DNA from: Mycobacterium ahvazicum
GTDB lineage: Bacteria > Actinomycetota > Actinomycetes > Mycobacteriales > Mycobacteriaceae
DNA length: 64,000 bases
Assembly (NCBI RefSeq): GCF_900176255.2
Contig: NZ_FXEG02000002.1
Coordinates: forward strand, 124,001 to 188,000
Direction: 5' to 3'
Shown: one piece after another, positions 27,681-36,650 of the stretch
Layout of the letters: each line of letters begins with the position of its first letter
How positions within the stretch are numbered: position 1 is the first letter of the stretch
Program-made: the position numbers and the translations under genes
The notes under the pieces: model-generated
The model's database searches: none
The model's input: only the letters and a program-made list of their open reading frames with translations
Told to the model about the DNA's origin: nothing

Positions 27681-28919
27681 TCATCTCCCCGGTGGCATCG
27701 GTGGGGCCGCGTTCGGGGCCATCACCGCGCCGATCTTGCGGAACAGTATGTCGGCCTGATTACTGTAGTTGCCCTGGTCGTCGAATGCTTCCGGAGCGTA
27801 GGTGACCGCGACGGCGATCGCGATCTTCTGGGCCGGCAGATAGGCCTCGACGCCCGCGCAGCCGGAGAACAACGGGTTCTGCATCAGCCAATCGCCGGAG
27901 ATGATGATGCCCAGGCCGTAGGTATAGCCCTCGCTTTGGTCGAAGCAGGTCGGGCAGCCGGGTTGGGCGTGGGTCTTGCCGCGCAGCGCCGTCGAGACCA
28001 TCCTCCGGTACGAGTCGCCCGAGAGTAGCCTGCCCGAGCCGATCCCGACGGCGGTGGCTTCCATGTCGTCGATGGTGGTGGTCTGAATGGCACCGTGCGT
28101 GATCGTCCAGGACGGATTCCAGTAGGTGGACTCTTCGTAAAACGGTTCCCCCGCAGGGATTTTCAGCGCCTGGCGCCGTTCAGAGCTGAACGTGTGCAAG
28201 ACGGGCCACGGGATTTCGGCCGTCTCGGCGTTCGCGGTGTGCTTGAGGCCGAGCGGGCCCAGCACCTCATTGGCCAGCAGCGTCGGCATGTCCTGGCCGG
28301 TGGCCTTTTCCAGCGCCAGGCCCAGCAACACGTAATTGGTGTGCGCGTAATTCCAGTTGGTTCCCGGCTCGTAGAGCAGCGGCCGCCCGGAGATCTGGGC
28401 CAAGATGTCTTGAGTTGTCCACTGCTGGAACGGGTTCGCGTATGACTCGTTGGCGAATTGTTCGTTGCCGATGACGTAGTCCGGATAGCCCGACGTCATC
28501 TGCGCCAGCTGCCCCAGGGTGACTCGTCCGGAATTGGGGAAGTCGGGGAGCCATTTCGACAACCGGTCATCAAGGCTCAGCTTCTTCTGGTCGACCAGCT
28601 TGAGCAGCAACGTCGAGACGTAGGAGATCGCGACCGCGCCGTTGCGGAAGTGCATGTCGGTGGTGGCCGGCACCCCGGTCATCGAATCGCCGACGGCCCG
28701 GGTGAGCACCTCCTTGCCGTCCACCGTGACGCGAACGATCACGGCCTTCAGGTGCGCCTGCGTCATGAAGTTTCCGACCACCCGCAGCACGGCATCGGCC
28801 TTGGCCTGGTCCGCGGAGCCCGCGTGCGGGGGCGTCGACGGCGGCTTGGGCCCACAGCAGGCCACCACCAGGCAGGCGATCACCAGCCAGGTGACAGGGC
28901 GCAGCTGCCGCACGCGCAT
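27681..28919 (-). CDS. lpqK: LpqK-like lipoprotein, beta-lactamase fold, catalytic Ser and Lys missing
   Basis: The 412-residue protein has a lipobox VVAC with Cys21, then a class C beta-lactamase/esterase-fold domain (about 40-390; GQLAQMTSGYPDYV, YEPGTNWNYAHTNYVLLGLALEKATGQ in parts, TYGLGI). In active members the nucleophile sits in FRIGSxTK; here the equivalent is FRNGAVAIS at 91-99, so Ser is Ala95 and Lys is Ile98. The YxN-like site reads YAH. This argues for a non-catalytic, possibly binding, role. The ATG overlaps the fadE7 stop (ATGA). From memory the orthologue is Rv0399c. Confidence 0.85.
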   Translation of the reverse strand: MRVRQLRPVTWLVIACLVVACCGPKPPSTPPHAGSADQAKADAVLRVVGNFMTQAHLKAVIVRVTVDGKEVLTRAVGDSMTGVPATTDMHFRNGAVAISYVSTLLLKLVDQKKLSLDDRLSKWLPDFPNSGRVTLGQLAQMTSGYPDYVIGNEQFANESYANPFQQWTTQDILAQISGRPLLYEPGTNWNYAHTNYVLLGLALEKATGQDMPTLLANEVLGPLGLKHTANAETAEIPWPVLHTFSSERRQALKIPAGEPFYEESTYWNPSWTITHGAIQTTTIDDMEATAVGIGSGRLLSGDSYRRMVSTALRGKTHAQPGCPTCFDQSEGYTYGLGIIISGDWLMQNPLFSGCAGVEAYLPAQKIAIAVAVTYAPEAFDDQGNYSNQADILFRKIGAVMAPNAAPPMPPGR

Positions 28920-30103
28920 CAGCGGAAGGCGTCGCTACCGGTGAATGCCTGGCCGAGCACCAGCTGGTGCATCTCGGGAGTGCCTTCGTAGGTCAGCACC
29001 GACTCCAGGTTGACCATGTGCCGGATCACCGGAAATTCCAGTGATATTCCGTTGCCGCCCAATATGGTTCGGGCGGTCCGGCAGATCTTGAGCGCCTCAC
29101 GGGTGTTGTTCAGCTTGCCGAAGCTGACCTGTTCGGGGCGCAGCCCGACGCTGTCCTTGAGGCGGCCCAGGTGCAGCGACAGCAGCTGTCCCTTGTGCAA
29201 TTCGACGGCCATGTCGACGAGTTTGGCCTGAGTCAACTGGAATCCGGCGATCGGCCGGCCGAACTGGGTGCGCTGCGCGGCGTATTCGAGCGCGGCCTGC
29301 CACGCCGTGCGCGCTGCGCCCATCGATCCCCAGATGATGCCGTAGCGCGCCTCGGACAGACACGACAGCGGCCCGCGCAGCCCCTTGGCGTCGGGCAGCA
29401 TCGCGTCGGCGGGCAGTCGCACGTCGTCGAGCACCAGCTCACTGGTGATCGAGGCCCGCAGCGACAGCTTGTGGTGAATTGTGTTGGCGGTGAAGCCCGC
29501 GGTACGGGTCGGGACGATAAAACCGCGGATCCCGTCATCGGTGTTGGCCCACACCACCGCGACGTCGGCGACCGAACCGTTGGTGATCCACATCTTGCGA
29601 CCGTTGAGCACCCAGTCCGAACCATCCAGTCGCGCATGGGTTTTCATCGCCGCGGGGTCGGATCCGGCATCGGGTTCGGTGAGCCCGAAGCAGCCCAGCA
29701 GCTCACCGGCGGCCATGCCGGGAAGCCACTGCTGCTTCTGCTCCTCGGAGCCGAAGTTCCAGATCGCGAACATCGCCAGCGACCCCTGCACCGAGACCAT
29801 CGACCGCACCCCGGAGTCGGCCGCCTCCAGCTCGGTACAGGCCAGGCCGTAATGCACCGACGAGGACCCGCCGCATCCGTAGCCCTCCAGGTGCATACCG
29901 AGCAGCCCGAGCTCGCCGAACTGCTTGCCCAGTTGGCGCACCGGCAGGTCGCCGATCTCGAACCACTCCGCGATGTACGGGATGACGTGCTCGGCGCAGA
30001 ATTTCCGGACCGTGTCGCGCACCGCGATCTCATCGCTGGACAGCGACGCGTCCAACCCAAGCGGGTCTTCTCGGTTGAACGCGGGAGGTTTGTGTGTGCT
30101 CAT
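28919..30103 (-). CDS. fadE7: Acyl-CoA dehydrogenase (glutaryl-CoA dehydrogenase-like)
   Basis: The 394-residue flavoenzyme has the acyl-CoA dehydrogenase blocks GCFGLTEPDAGSDP (about 135-148), WITNGSVADVAVVWA and RTQFGRPIAGFQLTQ, and the catalytic Glu in YEGTPEMHQLVLG near the C-terminus. The pattern and length fit the glutaryl-CoA dehydrogenase subgroup, but the acyl substrate is not proven. It is the first gene of a likely operon with lpqK and the secreted protein. From memory it is FadE7 (Rv0400c). Confidence 0.9.
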   Translation of the reverse strand: MSTHKPPAFNREDPLGLDASLSSDEIAVRDTVRKFCAEHVIPYIAEWFEIGDLPVRQLGKQFGELGLLGMHLEGYGCGGSSSVHYGLACTELEAADSGVRSMVSVQGSLAMFAIWNFGSEEQKQQWLPGMAAGELLGCFGLTEPDAGSDPAAMKTHARLDGSDWVLNGRKMWITNGSVADVAVVWANTDDGIRGFIVPTRTAGFTANTIHHKLSLRASITSELVLDDVRLPADAMLPDAKGLRGPLSCLSEARYGIIWGSMGAARTAWQAALEYAAQRTQFGRPIAGFQLTQAKLVDMAVELHKGQLLSLHLGRLKDSVGLRPEQVSFGKLNNTREALKICRTARTILGGNGISLEFPVIRHMVNLESVLTYEGTPEMHQLVLGQAFTGSDAFR

Positions 30104-30158
30104 ACCAGTCAGCCTGCCACCGCGTCCGACGCGAAGAACAGCCTCCGGTGCAGCCCGG

Positions 30159-30164
30159 TAGTCT
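30159..30164 (+). promoter_or_regulatory. Probable -10 box of the DUF3054/monooxygenase operon
   Basis: TAGTCT ends six bases before ATG 30171, with no Shine-Dalgarno sequence, suggesting a leaderless first gene of the operon ending at 35562. Confidence 0.5.
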
Positions 30165-30170
30165 CGCTCT

Positions 30171-30542
30171 ATGCAACGGCTGGGGTGGCTGGCCTACCTG
30201 TTGTCAGACGTGGTGGGCGTTTTGGTGTTCTGCGCCGTGGGACGCCGCAGTCACGACGAGGGGCTCAATCTCGCCGGCATCGCGACGACGGCCTGGCCGT
30301 TTCTCACCGGCACCCTGATCGGGTGGCTGGTGTCCCGGGGGTGGCGGCGTCCCACCGCCGTCGCACCTACCGGGGTGATCATCTGGTTGTGCACCGTGGT
30401 GATCGGCATGGTGTTGCGCAAAGTCAGCTCCGCGGGCGTGGCCGCGAGTTTCGTGGTGGTCGCGGCGACGGTCACCGCGCTGCTGTTGCTCGGTTGGCGG
30501 GTGGCGGTCGGACTAACGGTGCGGCGCCGCTCCGACGTCTAA
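30171..30542 (+). CDS. DUF3054 membrane protein
   Basis: The 123-residue protein has four predicted transmembrane helices (YLLSDVVGVLVFCAVG, AWPFLTGTLIGWLVS, VIIWLCTVVIGMVL, SFVVVAATVTALLLLGW) and matches the DUF3054 family of actinobacteria and haloarchaea. Function unknown. From memory it is the Rv0401 orthologue. Its stop overlaps the start of the methyltransferase by one base (TAATG). Confidence 0.85.
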   Translation: MQRLGWLAYLLSDVVGVLVFCAVGRRSHDEGLNLAGIATTAWPFLTGTLIGWLVSRGWRRPTAVAPTGVIIWLCTVVIGMVLRKVSSAGVAASFVVVAATVTALLLLGWRVAVGLTVRRRSDV

Positions 30543-31489
30543 TGGCACGGTCCGACGACGACAGCTGGGGTCCCGACGGCGGCGTCGGCATGACCGCGAC
30601 GTTCGGCGCGGTCGCGCGGGCACTGGCCACCACGAAGGGTCTGGTCCACGACCCGTTCGCCGAGCAGTTGGTGCGCGCCGCGGGGGTGCAGTACTTCACC
30701 CGGATGCTCGACGACCAGCGGTACGTCGACGACGGCGGCGACAACGCGATCATGACCGGGCTCATCAGCCTGCTCGGGGCGCACACCCGATTCCTGGATG
30801 AATTCCTCGCCGAGGCCGGACGGGCGGGCATCGCCCAGGTCGTGATCCTGGGCTCGGGCCTGGACACCCGGCCGTATCGGCTCTGGTGGCCAGCCGGGAC
30901 CACGGTGTACGAGATCGATCAGCCGGACGTAGTCGACTTCAAGACCGCCGTGTTGCGTCGGCTGGATGCCGAACTGACCGCGCACCGCCGGGCGGTCGGC
31001 GTCGACCTGCGTCGCGATTGGTTGACGGCGCTGCACCGGTCGGGGTTCGATGCCGCCCAACCCACGGCGTGGGTCGCCGAGACGTTGCTGATCGGGTTCC
31101 TGCCTCCCGACGGGCAGAGCCGGTTGCTCGACGACGTCTCGGCCGTCAGCGCGCCCGGCAGCCGGTTCGCCGGCGATCACCTGCCCACCTGGTCCTCCTT
31201 CCAGCTGGAGGCCGCGCAGACGTTCGTCAACACCTGGCGCCGATTCGGCCTCGACGTCGACCTTGCCGGTCTGACCTACCCCGGCGAATATCGCGCGGTC
31301 CCGCAGTATCTGGCCGACCACGGCTGGCAGACCGTGGAACGAAATGTCGCCGATTTGTTCAGTGCGATTGGAATGGCCACCCGCTGGCGCGGCACCCCCG
31401 ATGACAACGCGATTACGCCTCGATATGTCACCGCCACACGATCAGCCGGGACCAGGGCAACACCCGGCTGGAATGCATCCAACTGGTAG
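30542..31489 (+). CDS. SAM-dependent methyltransferase, mycobacterial TIGR00027 family
   Basis: The 315-residue protein matches the mycobacterial leucine-carboxyl-methyltransferase-like family: MTATFGAVARALATTKGLVHDPFAEQLV in parts at 18-45, the SAM site VVILGSGLDTRPYRLWWP (about 100-117), EIDQPDVVDFKTAVL and WVAETLLIGFLPP. These families are expanded in mycobacteria, with unknown O- or N-methyl acceptors. The ATG is formed by TAATG with the preceding stop. Only 17 bases separate it from the GNAT gene. Confidence 0.9.
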   Translation: MARSDDDSWGPDGGVGMTATFGAVARALATTKGLVHDPFAEQLVRAAGVQYFTRMLDDQRYVDDGGDNAIMTGLISLLGAHTRFLDEFLAEAGRAGIAQVVILGSGLDTRPYRLWWPAGTTVYEIDQPDVVDFKTAVLRRLDAELTAHRRAVGVDLRRDWLTALHRSGFDAAQPTAWVAETLLIGFLPPDGQSRLLDDVSAVSAPGSRFAGDHLPTWSSFQLEAAQTFVNTWRRFGLDVDLAGLTYPGEYRAVPQYLADHGWQTVERNVADLFSAIGMATRWRGTPDDNAITPRYVTATRSAGTRATPGWNASNW

Positions 31490-31506
31490 GCGTTAGAGGT
31501 GAGGTG

Positions 31507-31992
31507 ATGTCCAAGACCCAGCTTCGGTTTGTGCCGGCCGCGTTGGACGACGCGTTGGCGCAGCCATTGCTGGCCGAGCTGGCCGTCGAGTACGCGCAGC
31601 GTTACGAGAGCACACCACCAACCGTGTTGGCGTGGCTCAAGGACAACCCCACCGACGAGTTCGCGCCACCGGACGGGGGCATGTTGATCGGCCTGTTGGA
31701 TGGCCGCCCGGTGACCGGCGGCGGATTTCGCCGCTTCGACGCCGAGACGGCCGAGCTCAAGAGAATCTGGACCGATAGCCGGCATCGTCGCCGCGGCTAC
31801 GCGATGGCGCTGCTGGCCGAACTCGAGGCCGCGATCGCGGCACGTGGCTACCGGCGGGTCTATCTGATGACCGGCAACCGTCAGCCCGAGGCCGAGGAGC
31901 TGTATCAGGCCACCGGATACATCCGCCTGGACGCGCCGTTGCCGTCCGAAGGTCCGGTCTTCCCGATCGCTTTCGAGAAGTGGCTGAAGTGA
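31507..31992 (+). CDS. GNAT-family N-acetyltransferase
   Basis: The 161-residue protein has a GNAT fold with the acetyl-CoA motif RHRRRGYAMALLAELE (about 93-108, Q/RxxGxG/A region) and the LYQATGYIRL C-terminal strand. The substrate is unknown; its position directly before three flavin monooxygenase genes hints that it acetylates a related amine substrate or product, which is inference only. GTG-ATG at 31504/31507 gives two adjacent starts; ATG is chosen. The stop is overlapped by the next start. Confidence 0.88.
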   Translation: MSKTQLRFVPAALDDALAQPLLAELAVEYAQRYESTPPTVLAWLKDNPTDEFAPPDGGMLIGLLDGRPVTGGGFRRFDAETAELKRIWTDSRHRRRGYAMALLAELEAAIAARGYRRVYLMTGNRQPEAEELYQATGYIRLDAPLPSEGPVFPIAFEKWLK

Positions 31993-33095
31993 CCGGCGCA
32001 CTGCATCTGGGCGTCGCGCTGGACGGATATGGCTGGGACCCGCTGGCGTGGCGAGCCACGTTGGCGGCCGACCCCAGCACCCCGTCGCAGCTGAGCGGAC
32101 GTTACTGGGTCGGCCTTGCGGCCACCGCCGAGCGCGGGCTGCTCGACTTCCTCACCATCGACGACACCCTGATGCCGCAGCCCGGTCGCCGCGAGCGGAT
32201 CGACCCGCGACGGCTGGCCGGCCGTGGCGACGCCGCCCTGGTCGCCGCGCGCATCGCACCCGCGACCCGGCACATCGGGCTGATCCCGGTGGCGACGGTG
32301 ACCCATACGGAGCCGTTCCATATCTCCAAATCCATTGCCACGCTTGATTATGTATCGCACGGCCGGGCCGGTTGGCAGCCTCGCGTCAGCTCCACCACGC
32401 ACGAGGCGGCGTTGTTCGGCCGCCGCGACGTATCGCTGGACGGCCTGTCGGACCTCTTTCCAGAGGCCGCCGACTACGTCGAGGTGGTGCGCCGGCTCTG
32501 GGACAGCTGGGAGGACGACGCGATCGTCCGCGACGTGTCGACCGGCCGCTACGTCGACATCGACAAGCTGCACTACATCGACTTCAGCGGAAAGTTCTTC
32601 TCGGTCAAGGGGCCGTCGATCACCCCCCGCCCGCCGCAGGGCCAGCCGGTCGTGGCGGTGCTGGCCCACCAACTACCGGTCTACGAATTTGCCTCTACCA
32701 GTGGCGATCTCGTGTTCATCACGCCAAAGGACGAGGCCTCGCTGCGCGGCATTCTGGACGAGGTGGCCGCTGCCGGCGGTGCGCGGCTGAAGGTCTATGC
32801 CGACGTAGTGGTGTCCTTTGGGGGCGACGGCGATCCCCGCTCCGATGCGCTCAACTTCACCGGCGGCCCAGCGGATTTGGTGGACCTGCTGCTCGATTGG
32901 CAGCGCCTCGGCATCGACGGCGCGCGGCTGCGACCTGCCGTTAATGCCACCGATCTGCCGGTGATCGTCGACCAGGTGGTCCCGCTGTTGCAGCGTGCCG
33001 GCCGATTCCGGGAGGCCTATCAGGAGGGCGAGACGCTGCGGGCCCGGCTCGGCCTGCCGGTCGCGCCCAACCGATACGCGGCGGTCCGGCGATGA
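31989..33095 (+). CDS. Luciferase-like (LLM) flavin monooxygenase, short NtaA-like
   Basis: The 368-residue TIM-barrel protein is in the LLM/NtaA-SnaA-DszA superfamily: TAERGLLDFLTIDDTLMPQ, HIGLIPVATVTHTEPFHISKSIATLDYVSHGRAGWQPRVSS in parts at about 88-130, RLWDSWEDDAIVRD, DFSGKFFSVKGP. Such proteins use FMNH2 from a separate reductase or F420H2. It lacks the C-terminal length of DszA-type enzymes. GTG at 31989 overlaps the upstream stop (GTGA); another GTG at 31980 is possible but poorly spaced from GAGAAG. Confidence 0.85.
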   Translation: MTGALHLGVALDGYGWDPLAWRATLAADPSTPSQLSGRYWVGLAATAERGLLDFLTIDDTLMPQPGRRERIDPRRLAGRGDAALVAARIAPATRHIGLIPVATVTHTEPFHISKSIATLDYVSHGRAGWQPRVSSTTHEAALFGRRDVSLDGLSDLFPEAADYVEVVRRLWDSWEDDAIVRDVSTGRYVDIDKLHYIDFSGKFFSVKGPSITPRPPQGQPVVAVLAHQLPVYEFASTSGDLVFITPKDEASLRGILDEVAAAGGARLKVYADVVVSFGGDGDPRSDALNFTGGPADLVDLLLDWQRLGIDGARLRPAVNATDLPVIVDQVVPLLQRAGRFREAYQEGETLRARLGLPVAPNRYAAVRR

Positions 33096-34210
33096 ACGCT
33101 GCGCTGTCCATCCTCGACCTCTCGCCGATCAGCGCCGGAAGCGATGCGGCGACGGCGCTGCGCGACACCGTCGAACTGGCCCAGCGTGCCGAAGACTGGG
33201 GCTTTCGCCGCTACTGGGTGGCCGAACATCACTTCGTCGGTGTCGCCAGCGCGGCGCCCGCTGTGTTGATCGGACAAATCGCGGCTGCTACCAACAGGAT
33301 TCGGGTCGGCGCCGCCGCGGTGCAACTGGGCTATACCACCGCCGTCGCGGTGGTCGAAAGCTTCGGCGTGCTGGAGGCGTTCTATCCCGGACGCATCGAC
33401 CTCGGTATCGGCCGGTCCGGGCAGCGCCGTACCGAAGAGCAGAAGCCCAAGAAGCCGAAGGAACCCCGTCCGCCGCGGGTGTGGCACGAGGTGGACGGCG
33501 TCGTCGTTCCGACCCCCTTCGACCTGCGCGGGCTGCTCGATCTCGAGCAGCTGCAAGCCACGATGGGGATCCTGCAGCAGCCGCAGGCCCTATCCCCGGA
33601 CTTCGCCGAACAGGTCGACGATATCCTCGCGCTGCTCGAAGGCACCTACCACGTCGGTAGGTTCGACGTGCATGCCGTGCCGGGCGAACGAAGCGGATTG
33701 CGGCCGTGGGTCTTCGGCAGCACCCGGGGACAAAGCGCGCGGGTGGCCGGTGCCCGGGGGTTGCCGTTCGTGGCGAGCTATCACATCACGCCGGCCACCG
33801 CCCTAGAGGCGATCGAGGCCTACCGCGACGCGTTTGTGCCGTCGGCGGCGCTGGCCGAACCCTACGTCGTGGTGTCGGCCGACATCGTGGTGGCCGACGA
33901 CTCCGATACCGCTAGGCACCTGGCCGCCGGCTACGGCCATTGGGTGTACTCGATCCGCAGCGGCATAGGTGCCATGCCTTATCCCGAACCCGGCAGCCTG
34001 CCGCCCCTGACCGACGAGCAGTTCGACCTGGTAAAGGACCGATTGGCAACGCAATTCGTCGGTGATCCCGACGAGGTGGCCGAGCGGCTGGAGGCACTGC
34101 AGCGGGTCACCGGCGCCGACGAACTCGTGGTCACCTCGGTGACGCACCGGTTCGAGGACCGGTTGCGGTCGCACGAGCTGATCGCCAAACGCTGGGGTCT
34201 GACGCAATGA
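33092..34210 (+). CDS. Luciferase-like monooxygenase, alkanal-monooxygenase-like subgroup
   Basis: The 372-residue protein matches the group annotated as LLM class flavin-dependent (MsnO8-like) oxidoreductases: LSILDLSPISAGSDAATALRDTVELAQRAEDWGFRRYWVAEHHF in parts (1-48), with AEHH and the LEAFYPGRIDLGIGRSGQ block. A Lys/Pro-rich loop EEQKPKKPKEPRPPR at 114-128 interrupts the barrel. ATGA overlap with the preceding and following genes indicates translational coupling. No reductase is encoded nearby. Confidence 0.85.
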   Translation: MNAALSILDLSPISAGSDAATALRDTVELAQRAEDWGFRRYWVAEHHFVGVASAAPAVLIGQIAAATNRIRVGAAAVQLGYTTAVAVVESFGVLEAFYPGRIDLGIGRSGQRRTEEQKPKKPKEPRPPRVWHEVDGVVVPTPFDLRGLLDLEQLQATMGILQQPQALSPDFAEQVDDILALLEGTYHVGRFDVHAVPGERSGLRPWVFGSTRGQSARVAGARGLPFVASYHITPATALEAIEAYRDAFVPSAALAEPYVVVSADIVVADDSDTARHLAAGYGHWVYSIRSGIGAMPYPEPGSLPPLTDEQFDLVKDRLATQFVGDPDEVAERLEALQRVTGADELVVTSVTHRFEDRLRSHELIAKRWGLTQ

Positions 34211-35562
34211 ACATCAGAAACGGTAAGCACCGCAAGCCGATTCATCTGGCCGCCCATTTCCCGGGTGTCAACAACACCACGGTCTGGACCGATCCCGGCG
34301 CGGGCAGCCAGATCGAGTTCGACTCGTTCGTCCACCTGGCCCGCACCGCCGAGCGTGGGCTGTTCGACTTCTTCTTCCTGGCCGAAGGGCTGCGGCTGCG
34401 CGAGCACCGCGGCCGGATCTACGACCTCGATGTCGTCGGGCGCCCGGACACCTTCGCGGTGCTGGCCGCGCTGGCCGCTGTCACCGACCGGATCGGGCTG
34501 ACCGGTACGATCAATACCACCTTCAACGAACCATTCGAGGTGGCAAGGCAATTCGCCACGCTCGACCACCTGTCGGAGGGCCGCGCCGGCTGGAACATCG
34601 TCACCTCGTCGGATGCCTTCACCGGCGCCAACTTCCGCCGTGGCGGCTTCCTGAAGCACGCCGACCGGTACCGGCGGGCCGAGGAGTTCCTCACGGTCGC
34701 GCGCAGATTTTGGGACAGCTGGGAAGCCGACGCGGTGCTCGCCGATATCGAAAGCGGAACGTACGTCGACCCGTCCCGGATTCACGCCGTCGAGCATCGG
34801 GGCCCCGACTTCAACGTCCGGGGCTTCGGCACCCTGCCGGTCGGGAGGCAGGGTCATCCGATCCTGCTGCAGGCCGGTGACTCCGACGAGGGGCGGGCAT
34901 TCGGCGCCCGGTACGCCGATGCGTTCTTCACCCTGCACGGCTCCTTGGAGGATGGTCAGCGCTACTACGCCGACGTCAAGGGCAAGGCTGTCGCGTCGGG
35001 TCGAGACCCCAACCAGCTCAAGGTTTTTCCGGCCGCGACCTTCGTTCTCGGTGACACCGACGCCGAAGCGCAGGACAAGGCGCGCCACATCCGTTATCAA
35101 CAGGTCAGTGGCGCCACGGCAATCGCGATGCTCGAGCAGGTATGGGGCCGTGAGCTCTCCGACTTCGACCCCGACGGGCCGCTTCCCGAATTCGATCCGG
35201 TCGTCGACAGCGACATCACCCAGGGCCGGGTCCCCCACGTCGACCCGGTCAAGGTGGCCGGCGGGTGGCGCGAACGCGCCAGGGCCGAGAAGCTGTCGAT
35301 CCGTGAGCTGATCATCGCGGTCACCAGCCGGGAGCAATTCGTCGGCACCGCATCCCGGATCGCCGAGGAGATCGACGAATACATCCAGGCCGACGCCTGC
35401 GACGGGTTCATCCTCGTCCCGCATCTGACGCCGCACGGCCTCGACGAGTTCGTCGACCGGGTGGTGCCGCTGCTGCAGGAGCGCGGCGCGTTTCGCACCG
35501 AGTACACCGGCGAGACGCTGCGGGATCACTTGGGGCTCAGCGAGTTCGCGGCGCATACATGA
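34207..35562 (+). CDS. NtaA/SnaA/DszA-type FMNH2-dependent monooxygenase
   Basis: The 451-residue protein has the length and motifs of the NtaA/SnaA/DszA family (nitrilotriacetate, pristinamycin and dibenzothiophene sulfone monooxygenases): [72 protein letters not shown] in parts at 95-130, then [11 protein letters not shown] and the C-terminal [18 protein letters not shown]. The substrate cannot be read from sequence. It is the last gene of the operon and its final 26 bases overlap the convergent YnfA gene. Confidence 0.9.
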   Translation: MNIRNGKHRKPIHLAAHFPGVNNTTVWTDPGAGSQIEFDSFVHLARTAERGLFDFFFLAEGLRLREHRGRIYDLDVVGRPDTFAVLAALAAVTDRIGLTGTINTTFNEPFEVARQFATLDHLSEGRAGWNIVTSSDAFTGANFRRGGFLKHADRYRRAEEFLTVARRFWDSWEADAVLADIESGTYVDPSRIHAVEHRGPDFNVRGFGTLPVGRQGHPILLQAGDSDEGRAFGARYADAFFTLHGSLEDGQRYYADVKGKAVASGRDPNQLKVFPAATFVLGDTDAEAQDKARHIRYQQVSGATAIAMLEQVWGRELSDFDPDGPLPEFDPVVDSDITQGRVPHVDPVKVAGGWRERARAEKLSIRELIIAVTSREQFVGTASRIAEEIDEYIQADACDGFILVPHLTPHGLDEFVDRVVPLLQERGAFRTEYTGETLRDHLGLSEFAAHT

Positions 35563-35872
35563 TGACGGCCACGCCCAGCAGGCAGATCAGCGCGCCGGTG
35601 ACATCCCAGCGATCGGGGCGGAACCCGTCAAAACCCATGCCCCACAGCAGCGATCCGGCCACGAAGATGCCGCCGTACGCGGCCAGGATGCGACCGAAGT
35701 GGGTGTCGGGCTGCAGGGTGGCGACAAAGCCGTAGCCGCCCAGCGCGATCACGCCCCAGCCCACCCACATCCAGCCGCGGTGTTCGCGCACCCCCTGCCA
35801 TACCAGCCAGGCGCCGCCGATCTCGAAAAGTGCGGCCAGGACGAACAACGCGATCGACTTGGCGACGGTCAC
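35537..35872 (-). CDS. YnfA/UPF0060 small membrane protein
   Basis: The 111-residue protein has four predicted transmembrane helices and the UPF0060 (YnfA) pattern [51 protein letters not shown] in parts, FRPDRWD. The family is structurally close to small multidrug resistance transporters; E. coli YnfA has been reported as an SMR-like exporter. The GTG at 35872 overlaps the stop of the metallo-beta-lactamase gene (GTGA), so both are co-translated. Confidence 0.9.
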   Translation of the reverse strand: MTVAKSIALFVLAALFEIGGAWLVWQGVREHRGWMWVGWGVIALGGYGFVATLQPDTHFGRILAAYGGIFVAGSLLWGMGFDGFRPDRWDVTGALICLLGVAVIMYAPRTR

Positions 35873-36621
35873 AACGCGCCTGCTTTTTCCAGCGCCGCAT
35901 CGGTCGCTTCGCGGATCGGGCCGCGCCATAGCGGGCCGTGACCGGGCGCCAGCACCTCGGTCTCCAACAACGCCAGCGCCGAAAGCGTTCGGATGCAATC
36001 CTGCTGGCTGTAGCTGAAGATCGCCGGCAGCAGCTGCGGCCCGTCGTGCCGTATCAGCGGGTGCCCGGTGATCAGCGCGTCGCCGCTGGCCAGCACACCG
36101 TCGACCAGGTACGAGCAGTGGCCGTTGGTGTGGCCGGGGCTGAAAACGGGTCTGGGGTGGCCCGGCAGCGCCGCGGCGATTTCGGGCGTCAGCGGCCGGG
36201 TGGTCGGAATCCCGTCGCGGATCAGGCCGCCGCTGCGCACCACGTGCGCGGTCCACACCGCCCACCGGGGACGCCAGATGCGCAGCGCCAGATCGATCAC
36301 CGAGACCTGTTCGAGGTACTCACGCTTGGCGTGGCCGACTTCGTCGGCGTGGCAGTAGACCGGAGTGCCGTGCTCGGCGGCGAACCAGATCGCCGAGCCC
36401 AGATGGTCGATGTGGGCGTGCGTCAGCAGGATCGCGCGCACGTCGCCGACGCCGTAGCCGAGGGCTTTCAGCGAGGCCAGCACCGCTGCCCGGTCACCGG
36501 GATAGCCGGCGTCGATCAGCATTACGCCGCTGTCGTCGGTGACCAGCGTCCAGTTGACGGCTTCACCCTGGGCGAGGTGCACGGTGTCGGTGACTTGAAC
36601 AAGTGTTGGCGCTGGTGCCAT
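35869..36621 (-). CDS. Metallo-beta-lactamase-fold hydrolase
   Basis: The 250-residue protein has the zinc motif [11 protein letters not shown] (HxHxDH at about 76-81), a later His in [13 protein letters not shown], Asp in GDALITG and a C-terminal His in LAPGHGPLW, the full set for a binuclear site. Substrate unknown; the glyoxalase II/lactonase group is similar in outline. ATG at 36621 with TAGACT seven bases upstream on the minus strand suggests a leaderless start. The gene diverges from fgd1 with only 29 bases between starts. Confidence 0.88.
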   Translation of the reverse strand: MAPAPTLVQVTDTVHLAQGEAVNWTLVTDDSGVMLIDAGYPGDRAAVLASLKALGYGVGDVRAILLTHAHIDHLGSAIWFAAEHGTPVYCHADEVGHAKREYLEQVSVIDLALRIWRPRWAVWTAHVVRSGGLIRDGIPTTRPLTPEIAAALPGHPRPVFSPGHTNGHCSYLVDGVLASGDALITGHPLIRHDGPQLLPAIFSYSQQDCIRTLSALALLETEVLAPGHGPLWRGPIREATDAALEKAGAL

Positions 36622-36628
36622 GCCCGCG

Positions 36629-36634
36629 AGTCTA
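36629..36634 (-). promoter_or_regulatory. Probable -10 box of the metallo-beta-lactamase-fold gene
   Basis: TAGACT on the minus strand ends seven bases before the ATG at 36621. The opposite strand of the same 29-base gap also holds the AGGAG site for fgd1. Confidence 0.5.
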
Positions 36635-36650
36635 GGAGTAGAAAGAACGG

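Noticed and set aside
29171..30541. Long open plus-strand frame running into the methyltransferase gene
   Set aside because: It is antisense to fadE7 and ends as a Gly/Arg/His-rich translation; only the part from 30542 has family motifs and a proper start.
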